DNA from: Malus domestica
Taxonomy: Eukaryota; Streptophyta; Magnoliopsida; Rosales; Rosaceae
Assembly: GCF_042453785.1 (NCBI RefSeq)
Contig: NC_091669.1
Location: forward strand, 9,808,501-9,872,500
Length of the DNA stretch: 64,000 bases
Reading direction: 5' to 3'
Below the pieces are notes generated by a model. The model had not been told where the DNA came from. It worked only from the letters and a program-made list of their open reading frames with translations, and did no database searches. The translations under genes and the position numbers were made by a program. Numbering within the stretch: position 1 is the stretch's first letter; the number at the start of each line of letters is the position of its first letter. Of this stretch, positions 42,206-52,322 are shown one piece after another.

Positions 42206-43810
42206 TTCCTACTAGTCTCTTCGCACGCGCTCACGTGCATGCGAGAGGTATTTGTTCATCACGGACGCTATGCGCCCCTAAAATAGGTTGCTTTAGTTGT
42301 TTTCTTATTTGCCTATCCAAAGTTTTTTATTTTGGATGACTAACTCATTTTTCCAACGAACTTGTGAGATGCCAACACCCATCATTCCTCCTATCTTTTT
42401 AATAGATACCTTAAAAGTGCGTTTTTTTTTTTTCCTTTTGATTAGAAGTAGTAAGCACTAACTCTGGAACCAAGGAATATGTTACTATAAAAGAACCAAA
42501 AACATCTAGCCTTTTTACACGAGCTATTGTGTGTGCAAAACGCCATTACGATCGCTACACGCTCCTAAGTTATATATGTTGAATCGACATATTCTATTTA
42601 GAAAGCCCTTTTTATTATCCTCAAAGGACATGCGCTACGTATACCATTGATTAGAACTCTACTTTAATTACTTAAATTTCCTTTCTTTTCCCGTATTTTG
42701 GGCACAAATAGTTCACAACTATCACACAATTTCTTCAGAATCTTAGCACAACCGGATTTCAACTCAAGGTTTACCTTAGGATTAGACTTAGAAATACAAT
42801 GTTAAGAGAATTTATTTTAGTATTGTGTTGGACAACGTTGAATGAGAAGTTACTTTGCAGTATTTTTTACTCTTATGCAATAATACATTAGTAAACAAGG
42901 GTGTAATAGTAGTACATTTTAAATAAAATAAAAATCATAAATACACTTGTATACATTTAATCCAAACCAAGAATAAAAGAAAATTTACTCTATGTTTGAT
43001 AGAATACAAAAACATGCATCTATAAGCATGTACTATTGTATGATTCTGTCTTGAGGGTCTAATTTATGAATCTTTGAAAGACACTTCAAACTAATAAGCA
43101 AGGCAGCAACATCAACTTTTGGCAATCACATATTAACGGTAGACACTTCATAACAATAATATGATCTCCACCAACCACCAATATCATTATTAGAACTTAG
43201 AAGCAACTTGTCTTGCATTTGCATAATATAAACAACTGGGATTTGATTCATAAGAAAAAGGAAACTCCATGCTACTTATTCTCTTTTCCTATCTTGGTAG
43301 ATAAAATTCCATGCTACTTATTCTTTTTTTTTATATTTTTTTTATGTTGATTTTGGTGATTCATAAGAAAATGAAACTCCATGCTACTTACCCTTACAAT
43401 ATTCTTTTCAAATTTGCATCTCACTATTGAAACTTTTTATAAAGAGAGATGATTAAGTGGGATAATGTGGAAAGAAAGTGATGAAAATTATCATGAAGAA
43501 GAAAGATGCAATAATAAGATATATATATATATATATATATAACTTCAACATTGTTATTGATGTTTGATAAAAGAATTGAAAAGCTTAAATAAATAAATAA
43601 AACGCATATATATATGCATGCGTGTGTACGCTACAGGAATAAAGAAACACTAATGGTCTTTTACCTTGGTAGTGACTAATTTTGCAGTCATATTCATGTG
43701 TGCACAATGCAGCAAAAGTAAGCATCCGCCTTTTTTCTTTCCTACAAGAAGAGATGGATAAATATAAATAACTATTAACCATAGTCCAGATAAAAGGACG
43801 ATTTAAAATG
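42206..43810 (-). mobile_element. Nested Helitron-like ends and body
   Basis: Two minus-oriented hairpin-plus-CTAG ends: 42212-42215 (hairpin gcgagagg... side at 42238, flank T) and 42506-42509 (flank A, so less typical). Both are followed inward by an acgctaYgcgcccctaa-type block. The right part, 43410-43710, matches 36670-36995, including agatgattaa and tcatgaagaagaaa. A (TA) run lies at about 43517-43541. No coding gene is seen. Confidence 0.45.
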
Positions 43811-44325
43811 TGTTTGTACCATACTTGACCAATCCCGAAACTACTGAGCACCGGTCAACGTTATACCGTCAAGGACCCAGAAGAGTTTCCCTCCAACCAG
43901 GAGGCCAATCACAGCGCGACACGTGTTGACATCATAAGCCAATCATAGCGCGACACGTGTTAACATCAGAAGCCAATCACAACACGACACGTGTCAATAT
44001 CAAAATGAAACTAGAAACTCTCTTATATAAATAGAGATCATTCTCTCACAATATTTCCTAATGTCATTTGTACTAAATCATTCACTAGTACTCACTAAAG
44101 GAGAGCTTGAACCTATGTACTTGTGTAAACCCTTCACAATTAATGAGAACTCTTCTACTCCATGGACGTAGCCAATTTGGGTGAACTACGTACATCTTGT
44201 GTTTACTTCCCTGTCCCTATCCATTTACATACTTATTCACACTAGTGACCGGAACAATCTAGTGAAAGTCACAAACTTAACATTTTCTGTGGTACCAAAG
44301 TCCTCACTGATTTTGTAGATCAACA
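43811..44325 (+). repeat. LTR of the decayed Tat element
   Basis: 515 bp, TGTTTGTACCATACTTGACC...GATCAACA. It is clearly related to but diverged from 16735-17247, with an expanded set of gcgcgacacgtgttgacatc-like repeats at 43915-44005. TATA box in cttatataaatagagatc near 44022. tttggcgccgtttgtggg follows directly. Confidence 0.93.
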
Positions 44326-44429
44326 TTTGGCGCCGTTTGTGGGAACGACACTTATTCCCACTCTCTTCAGCTTTGTCAAGCTGGTTTCCACCATCCGTAC
44401 ACTCTCTTTTGACCAGACATCCCTCTCTA

Positions 44430-46023
44430 ACATAAGGAGCGAAGGAAGCCACAACACACAGAATGACACCCCTCTTGCACCCAGTGCGAAGCAACGAAAG
44501 AAGGAAGGAAAGATGGTTGCTCTTCAAGCTAAAGTCGATGAGCTAGAAGCTCAAAACAACAAGATAGCAATGAAGAATGAGGTCTTCCAGGAGTAGTATG
44601 AGAAGCTCTTTCAGACGCTCCATGAAATTAGGTGTACTCAAACACGCGAGCTCGTTGCCCCTGTAGACATCAACCATCATCTGGGTGCCCCCAACACAGA
44701 GGGTCACCTTCCTTCAACATGGGTATCCCTGATAAAGAGCGTGCTAATCATCAAAACATTGATCAACATGAGACTTCTCTCAACCTAGCTGCTTCGACCC
44801 AAAACAGGAGAAGTGGAGGAAGACACCTCATTGCAGAAGGGTTGGAATGATCGAAAGCCATTTATCGTGACTGCTGAGACTTCCTAAAGCAACATCGAGA
44901 GAATCCCCTCCACATATGCTCGAAGATCAATGACCCAAGGGTTTCTGAAAGACTCGGTCCCCCTCCCACGACCCAGGCAAGCTGCCAATCCAGGGAATGA
45001 ACGATAGGTCCCAGAGAAACATGAAGGTACGGGGGACTCTGAGGTATTCCGACAAACTCGCCCTAGAAGTCAGTACGGCGAGTCTAAGAAAAAACCACAC
45101 GCCCATGCTTAAACTTTCCTACTTCCAAGAGGCGATTGAGACTTACGAAAGAAAATTCTAGTGGTACATAACTCCACTCATGACCCCATTGCCCTACAGC
45201 TCCTTGAGGAAGTAAATAAGTTGAAGGCCAAATGTCAGGTTAAGATACCTAACTGAAACCAACCCAGACCTGGCCCTCTCACAAGAAAGATCCTTGACAC
45301 CCCCTTCAAGCGAAGATAAAACAAAAGCTTGGTTTACAACTCTATACTGGAAGGGATAACTTCTTTGAGTCCACCATGGCATATCGGATGCACATCGACC
45401 AAGAGCGATGTCTTCTCTTCCCCTCCATCCTCTCTGGCAGAGCTCTAAACTGGTATTGCCGTCTTCCACCTGAGACAGTAGACTCATTTGAGGAATTGAG
45501 GAAATTGTTTGTCTCTCAACACATCTTCCAGACCGATCACTTGCATTATGCAGATGACTTGTACATTATTCACCAGAAGCCGGACGAGTCACTACAAGAG
45601 TATGTCGGTCGCTTCAGCCATGAGTATTCTCGCTGCGCTAAGGCAGATGATAAAATCGCCCTCAAGGCCTTCACGGCAGGCTTACGTGATTGTTTCTTCA
45701 AGTACATAATCAATGCTAACACTTGGAAGACTTACTCTGAGGTAATGGCACATGCTTACAACCACGCCTCCGCCGAAGCAAGGACATACCAAGGGAACCC
45801 CCATATGGTTAACCCCTATCAACAAATGGGAAATGGAAGTCAAGTTCTACCAAGTGAGGAGATATTGGCCATTCAGACACCCATTGCATCATCTCCTGCC
45901 TCATTTAGCTACTCGCTAAGTCACCAAAAATATTTGTCTCTTGGTAAGAAGAAGGATTTTTACTCTCAGCAAGCCCATTACAACAAGAGAGATAAAAGTT
46001 CGTATCAAGACAACCAGGGGTAA
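44430..46023 (+). pseudogene. Gag pseudogene of the decayed Tat element
   Basis: The gag start codon position of the complete element corresponds to ATA here (ctaacataaggagcgaagg). A stop replaces a Gln codon in ttccaggagtagtatgag near 44595. Frameshifts follow to about 45375. From 45376 the core is open for 215 codons: MAYRMHIDQERCLLFPSILS, then FEELRKLFVSQHIFQTDHL and HAYNHASAEARTYQGNPHM. It ends at the deletion junction. Confidence 0.88.
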
Positions 46024-46540
46024 ACGTACCGTTGACTATTATGACTATGGGGCCAAGCTTCACTCTTTCAAAGTGGAGGACTAAGTACTGAAGGAAATGC
46101 TATTATAAGAAGGCATACACATTACAAATGTTTTGACCCTCAACCGCTTGAAATCTTTTGTCACACAAGCCATTCGGCAAATATTTAAAGAAGAGGGAAT
46201 TCAGACAACTTCTTATGAGTCTTTTGCGTTCTTAGCACTGGAACACTTGGTCTACACTGACCTACCCTTATACTCCAACTCAGAGCTTCAACATGCGTAC
46301 TTTGACACAAAGTATGTGATACTAAGTGTTACAACCAACATGGTTCACATATCAAAAGCATGGATCCCTTCATGCATATCAAAACATTCATAAGCATCAC
46401 TCATATCAATCAACATAAACATTATACATTCCAAAACATTCATACATAGACATCATACATTCCAACACATTCATACATAAACATCATACATTCCAACACA
46501 TCTATACATAAGCCAACTGTGCTTCGAAAGGGTTAAACAT
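46024..46540. other. 3' region of the decayed element
   Basis: After the integrase C-terminal scrap an ORF at 46133-46393 has no recognisable domain. catacattccaa/cacattcatacata repeats lie at 46420-46510. Confidence 0.4.
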
Positions 46541-46589
46541 ACTTTGTGTCTTCGACACTTGCTACAATGTACCTCGACACCTTGCCCTT

Positions 46590-46925
46590 ATTCTCACCAA
46601 CCAGGTGATGAAATGTACAACCCGTACTCACGTTCATGCCACAAACCAGGTGATGAAATGTACAACCCGTACTCTAATATCATTTGGCAACTTGCCACTC
46701 ATGCCACCAACCAGGTGAAGAAGGAACTCATCTTCATGCCACCAACCAGGTGATGAAATGTACAACCCGTACTCACGTTCATGCCACAAACCAGGTGATG
46801 AAATGTACAACCAGTACTCTAATATCATTTGGCAACTTGCCACTCATGTCACCAACCAGGTGAAGAAGGAACTCATCTTCATGCCACCAACCAGGTGATG
46901 AAATGTACAACCCGTACTCTCCTTC
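46590..46925 (+). repeat. Interleaved repeats around accaaccaggtgatgaaatg
   Basis: ccaggtgatgaaatgtacaa occurs at least five times between 46600 and 46910, in two alternating longer units (one with tcatttggcaacttgccact). A complex tandem array inside the decayed Tat element. Confidence 0.85.
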
Positions 46926-47094
46926 ATGTCACCAACCAAAAAAAGGAAATTCAACAAATTTCTAGTTTTCCAAAAAAAGAAAAAAAAAAGGGAAATTCAA
47001 CAAAGCTTCATCAATGGAGGACAACTACAAATTCTCAAAAGCTTCACACTATCTTGATCAAGATAGTGTGAAGCAAAATCAATTCATGGTACCC

Positions 47095-47305
47095 AACAAA
47101 AGCTTCAACTCCAAAGCTTCACCTACAAAGCTTCAACTCCAAAGCTTCACCTATAAAAGCTTCACCCACAATAGCTTCACCTACAAAAGCTTCACCTACA
47201 AAAGCTTCACCCATAAAAGCTTCACCAACAAAAGTTTCACCCACAAAAGCTTCACCCACCACAAAAGCTTCACCTACAAAAGCTTCACCCACAAAACCTT
47301 TACCC
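47095..47305 (+). repeat. AAGCTTCACC tandem array, second copy
   Basis: About a dozen units of aaaagcttcacctaca type, matching the array at 23609-24052. It yields a repetitive frame (KSFTYKSFTHKSFT) that is not a real protein. Confidence 0.93.
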
Positions 47306-47729
47306 AAAAAATTACAAAACAATCTAACTAAAAGTACAATAACCTTGAGTAACAGAGGCAGTTTAGCACCCAAATAAAATTGGTAGATTAACGAATATGA
47401 GTTCAAACGCGGAGGAAAGCAACAAAACCAATCAAACAACAAATTACCAATAGAATAAAATGACAAATATGAATATCTTACAAAAATGCAAGCAACAAAT
47501 TACCAATACTCAAACAAAACCTCACTTCAGTGAAATTCAAATTTGGAGAAGGTTAGAGAAAAAGGACTTGATGGGTTGGATACATGTAATTGATGCAGAC
47601 GGGGCATTCACTACAGGAAACAGACATGGTTAGTTGGAAGAGGCAATCTGCAAACACTAATTACCAGTAAATATTCACAGATAGAACGCCTTTAGATCTG
47701 TATGTGTTCTTCGAAACATCGTCAAATTT

Positions 47730-48363
47730 TTATCTAACGTGCCGCATGGTCTGGGTCTGCATCTCCATAGCGAGTCTTTCCACAAAGTCCTTGGTGTAGT
47801 CCAAAAACAACACAATCAAAATCAACGAAGAATGAAACCCAAAAGTAGAATTAGGTAAAATAAAACGCTAGATAAACCCTGAAAAATCTAAAAACCATTC
47901 CAGAGTCAGAGTGATGAGTATTTATGTTCAACGGTAGAAAGGGAATTTCACCACTTGCCTGATTCTGATTACTTGATGAGGTTGCAAAGTGGGGACTTGG
48001 ACCTTGCTGCTAGATAACAGGCAGGTTGTTCAATGAAAACTCATGAATAAGCTTGTCTTTGTCAACCTTTTCGTCCATTCCCTGCAATAGATTTGTATAT
48101 ATTTCAAAATCAAAACTCAAGATAGAGGGGAAAAGTAGACCAAAAAATGGATTAACAAAAACAATTAATTCCCAATAATATGAAATCAAACGCCAAGAAC
48201 ACAAAAGAGAAGGGGTAAACCAAATAAAAAACTGAATATCTGGTAGACTGAGATGAGTCAATATTTGTGTCATGGAGAAAGATATAACCCAAACGTAACT
48301 ACTCATAGCAGTTTCAAAAAATGACGCCACGTTCATCATCTCCCTTGTGAACGGTTTTGCCAT
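47730..48363 (-). pseudogene. Possible exons of an unidentified gene
   Basis: On the minus strand an ATG at 48363 gives MAKPFTREMMNVASFFETAM, ending at a possible GTTTGG donor. A TGCAG acceptor then gives GMDEKVDKDKLIHEFSLNNL, in phase with it, ending in TAG near 48011. Further on, DYTKDFVERLAMEMQTQTMR ends in TAA at 47730-47732. The pieces are non-repetitive and look coding. I do not recognise the family, and the weak donor and internal TAG argue for a remnant. Confidence 0.35.
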
Positions 48364-48606
48364 TTTAGTTTGGATTATCTCATTTTTCTATTTGTTTTAA
48401 TTTTTTTTTGTTGCCATTATCTTTTATCTATCTCTCCTCTCCATAACTGCTAACCTTTTAGAGGATAATTATCATGATTTAAAAAAAAATTAATTATCAT
48501 GTTTTGTTTCAATACGGTTACTGTTAAGTTCTTTTTTACGTTTTTGTCCCAATTTTCTTTACTTTTTTCTTTTTCTTTTTTTTATATTTTGTTTTTCAAT
48601 ACTTTT

Positions 48607-49232
48607 TGAGTGCTACTAGACCTACCCCAGTGTCTTACACCCACATGATAATCTCACCCACCATATAAAATTAAAAAAATAAAATGCTATTTCCCCACCC
48701 ATCATTATTCCCAAAATAACCATAATATTTTTTTTTAAATAACTCTAATATATCTTTAAATAATATTATAAATAAATAAATAAAAATAGAAAAAAAAATG
48801 AAAGAAAATGCAAGACCTAAGACCTAGACATTCATCATCTCCTTCACACCTAATGCCACTTTGCAGAGACCTCGGATCCCCAAACCACTATTCTTCCTCC
48901 TTTTTTGTCAAAACCGAAGATCTCACAACCAATTCTCTTTTTTCTCCATTGAAGTTTCTCGCCTTCATCTAGCACACGTCCATTCCTTCCTCCAACCTTT
49001 CCGTCAATTCTAACCCAAATCTTTCCTAACCTCTTTCCACCAAAGTATCACACCCCAACCACCATTATTTATTTATTATTTTAAATTATTTTTTGTTTTT
49101 TCAAAATTTTAGTATTGAATTAAATAGGGGTTGAAGAGTCTTCTTTTAAAATGATAAATATGTTATTAACATTTTCATTAAATGGTGGGTGGGGAAATAA
49201 GACACCGGGGTGGGAATATCACCACTCTACTT
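48607..49232. mobile_element. Non-autonomous TIR element
   Basis: Left end gagtgctactagacctaccc and the inverse of the right end, agagtggtgatattcccacc, both lead into cagtgtcttac / cggtgtcttat and ccacccaccat. The arms are about 100 bp. The interior (48840-49060) is CT-rich and differs from that of the related element at 29855-30545. No transposase is present. Confidence 0.6.
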
Positions 49233-49721
49233 TTTTTTATTAAGATATGGTTTTTTACCAATTTGTCCTTGTTTTTTTTTGAATTGTTTGAGTTTTGATT
49301 GTGAAGGAAACAAATGGGCATTTTTGACATTATTGAAAAATCGACATTTAACCCATTGAAAGTTAAATTCTATCTCAATTTGTCTTCTTTTCGTCTTCTT
49401 CATCTGCCATCCCAGTAAGTTAGATCATGCGACTTCCAAGAATTAAATGACAAAATTTTTGTTTCGAATGACAACTTGAGACTCAAGTGTTGTTTTCGAG
49501 GTAAATGAATAATCAAAGGCAAGTCATAAACCATACCCCAAGAAAGAAGAAAAAACAAACAAATACCATTGATTTAAAAGAAAACTAATGAGCCATTGAT
49601 TTAAAAGAAAACTAATGAAAATAGTTTCAAACTTCGAATATTTAACCAAAAGAATCCTAGTAACTTTATTTAATGTTGTAGACAAAATTCAACATTAAAC
49701 AGCCATGGAGTTTTAATAAAA
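49233..49721. other. Intergenic AT-rich stretch
   Basis: No gene. A 30-bp direct repeat containing ccattgatttaaaagaaaac occurs in tandem near 49566-49615. Confidence 0.45.
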
Positions 49722-50017
49722 GAGTAATGATATTCATACTATCTTTTTATACCAGATTTCTATACCACCTTAGGTGACATCATATGGACAACCACATTAT
49801 TTGAAAATTTTGCAAAACCCAAGGAAATGAAGGAGAAAGACTTCTCGTATACCACAATCATCATTTAATTAACTAGTTTTTCTTAATTATTAGTTTATTA
49901 AATAATGAACTAAATTTAAAAATCTAATTAATTCAAATGATGTGGCTGTCCACATCAAATGTCACCTAAGGTGGTATGAAAATGTGGTACGAAAATATGA
50001 TATGAATAGCATTATTG
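49722..50017. mobile_element. Mutator-type MITE, GAGTRATGYTATTCATAC family, copy 2
   Basis: Starts gagtaatgatattcatac; the right end tatgaatagcattattg is its mutated inverse. A 9-bp duplication, ttaataaaa, flanks it (49713-49721 and 50018-50026). It has a roughly 55-bp internal insertion relative to the copy at 11639-11876. Confidence 0.88.
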
Positions 50018-50588
50018 TTAATAAAAAGGACTTCTCTTAACTTTTTCTTAAACAAAAACAACCTAGTGACTTTATTTAATAAAAAAGATTTGAATTTTAC
50101 TAAAAAAAAAACCAAAAGCTTAATATAATAATTAAAAAACCCAAAAATATTTTTTCTCCTTATAATCTCTCTTCTCTCCTCTGCCACTTCCTCTCTTTCC
50201 TTTATGCAAAGGGAACCCATGTTTTTCAAAAAATAAAGAGGATTAGGTGTGGAGCCCACTCCACATCAAACTTCAACAATCCAAACAATCTACTTTGTAA
50301 TTCTTGATTCATAGATCATGTTTACAAAAATTTAATTCAATCCGAAATCATTTGCCTATTTAATTATAAAGATAAAATATCATTATTTCTTATATAACAA
50401 AGTATTCGTTAATTTTTTTAAACCCAATTAGATGTCTTAAATATTTTTGATTTGGCTAATATTTTGCAAAGATGATCTATGAGGTGTAACTTGAAGAATA
50501 GATGCTCGGATCGTTAAAGTTCAATGTGGTGTGCACCCTACAACTAATTCCCATTTAAAAAAAAATGGGTATCCCTTCCCTTAGAGGC

Positions 50589-50589
<1 letters not shown>

Positions 50590-50680
<91 letters not shown>
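50590..50680 (+). repeat. Compound (CT)n(TA)n microsatellite
   Basis: About 25 CT units (50590-50641) pass into about 18 TA units (50646-50680) between the two tandem blocks. Confidence 0.95.
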
Positions 50681-50683
<3 letters not shown>

Positions 50684-50983
50684 GGGGATTAGCTGTAGGG
50701 CTCACTCCACATCGAATTTCAACAATCCGAACCGTCTATTTTGTTAGTCTCGATTCATAGATCATCCTTATAAAAATTCAATTCAATCCGAAATCATTTG
50801 CCTATTTAATTATTAAGATCAAATTTCATTTTTTCTTATATACCAAAATATTCGTTCATTTCTTTGAACCCAATTAGATGTCTTAAATATTTCCGATTTG
50901 ACTCATATTTTGTAAGGATTGTTTATGAGGTACAACTTGAAAAATAAACTGTTCGGATCGTTAAAATTCGATGTGATGTAAAC

Positions 50984-51619
50984 TATCACATCCCGGTCTG
51001 GGGCGGACCACTTTCCCGGGCCCACTCCACCACCGTAGCACGATATTATCCGTTTTGGGCTTACCATTCCCTCACAGTTTTGTTTTTGGGAACTCACAAG
51101 CAACTTCCCAGTGGGCACCCATCATGGGAGTGCTCCGGCCACCTTCTCGCTTAACTTCGGAGTTCCGATGGAACCCGAAGTCAGTGAGCTCCCAAAAGAC
51201 CTCATACTAGGTAGGGATGAGAATATACATTTAAGGATCACTCCCCTAGGCGATGTGGGATGTTACAATCCACCCCCTTAGGGCCCTGACGTCCTTGTCG
51301 GCACACCCCGGCCAGGGTTAGGCTCTGATACCATTTGTCACATCCCGGCCTGGGGCGGACCACTTTCCGGGCCCACTCCACCACCGTAGCACGATATTGT
51401 CCGCTTTGGGCTTACCATTCCCTCACGGTTTTGTTTTTGGGAACTCACGAGCAACTTCCCAGTGGGTCACCCATCATGGGAGTGCTCCGGCCACCTTCTC
51501 GCTTAACTTCGGAGTTCCGATGGAACCCGAAGTCAGTGAGCTCCCAAAATGCCTTATGCTAGGTAGGGATGAGAATATACATTTAAGGATCATTCCCCTA
51601 GACGATGTGGGATGTTACA
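50984..51619 (-). mobile_element. Cassandra TRIM retrotransposon
   Basis: Two 284-bp LTRs (51336-51619 and 50984-51267) flank a 68-bp interior; the 5-bp duplication taaac lies outside (50979-50983 and 51620-51624). Read on the minus strand, the LTR starts TGTAACATCCCACATCG; the interior has tggtatcagagcc, the initiator tRNA-Met primer-binding site, and a purine tract taagggggtggat. The LTRs carry a 5S rRNA-like promoter region, which defines Cassandra. It has no coding capacity and must be moved in trans. The left terminus reads TA instead of the expected TG. Confidence 0.96.
51450..51545 (-). ncRNA. 5S rRNA-like domain in the Cassandra 5' LTR
   Basis: On the minus strand gaactccgaagttaagcgag matches the conserved internal region of plant 5S rRNA, and gatgggtgacccactgggaa-type sequence follows. 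It provides RNA polymerase III A/C-box-like sequence. The other LTR holds the same domain at about 51089-51185. It is not a 5S gene proper. Confidence 0.85.
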
Positions 51620-51659
51620 TAAACCCTACAACTAATCCTTTTTTATAAAAAAAATAGAA

Positions 51660-51959
51660 ATTCCTTCCCTTAAAGCTCTCTCTCTCTCTCTCTCTAAAAA
51701 TAGTGACCACTGTTTAGAAATAGTGTTATTGTTTTTAGAAATATTGACCAGTATTTCTTAAAAAGGTGTCACTATCTAAAAATTGTGACAATTGTTTCTA
51801 AAAGTAGTGGCACCGTTTGTCTGATTTCTATGATGACTTTTCAGTTGCCTAGACGGTATCGACTTCCCTAGGTCTTTATATTTTCTTTTGGGTTTGATCT
51901 GGCATTTTTTGTTCTTGTTGGCCCTGTTGGTTTTTTTTTCAATACAATGACTTTGGACA

Positions 51960-51991
<32 letters not shown>

Positions 51992-52322
51992 CTGTATATG
52001 TGTATGTATATAATTTAGATACTCAAGAGAAGAAAAAGAAATTAAGAGCATGATGAAGTTCAATGATTGAGTATAGAAAAAATTTTAAACCACACAATGA
52101 CTCTAGCTCAGATGAAGAAAATAAAATAGCATGCTAATAAGGTGTTGGAAATAAACTATGAAATATATAGAGATAGAGAGAATTGAGAGATAGGGATGGG
52201 AAAACAAAGTGACTGGCCCGCAAGATGTTACACATTGCCCAAGTGGACGGCCACATAATTAATAGTACTTACAACACCCACATAAATATATAGAGTAATA
52301 ATTGTAAAATACCGAAGTACCT
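51660..52322. other. Intergenic between Cassandra and the ankyrin gene
   Basis: Contains a short CT repeat (51679-51696), a gtttctaaaaatagtg-type repeat (51700-51815) and a (TA) run near 51961-51986. It probably includes the 3' untranslated region of the ankyrin gene near its right edge. No gene is seen. Confidence 0.4.

Larger units (their letters stand above)
43811..47310 (+). mobile_element. Decayed Tat-type element with a large internal deletion
   Basis: A related LTR (43811-44325) is followed by the same primer-binding site and a gag remnant. At about 46021 the sequence jumps from gag (equivalent of 18966) to the integrase C-terminal region (gactattatgactatggggc, equivalent of 23134), so about 4.1 kb is missing. 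Then come a different 3' region with short repeats and the AAGCTTCACC array. No 3' LTR is found by 48000. Confidence 0.88.
50245..51660 (+). repeat. Tandem duplication of a ~430-bp block, second copy split by Cassandra
   Basis: Blocks at 50245-50560 and 50690-50983 (continuing at 51620-51650) share tcaattcaatccgaaatcat-type sequence, then aacccaattagatgtcttaa and the end accctacaactaatyc. The Cassandra element interrupts the second copy after gatgtaaac. Confidence 0.85.

Noticed and set aside
46133..46393. 86-aa ORF in the decayed Tat element
   Set aside because: No domain; lies in the rapidly changing 3' non-coding region.
47014..47466. Repetitive frames KSFTHKSFT (plus) and VGEAFVGEAF (minus)
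   Set aside because: Both strands of the same tandem array, not a protein.
51335..51648. 75-aa and 83-aa ORFs in the Cassandra LTR
   Set aside because: They read the 5S-like LTR; Cassandra elements encode no protein.
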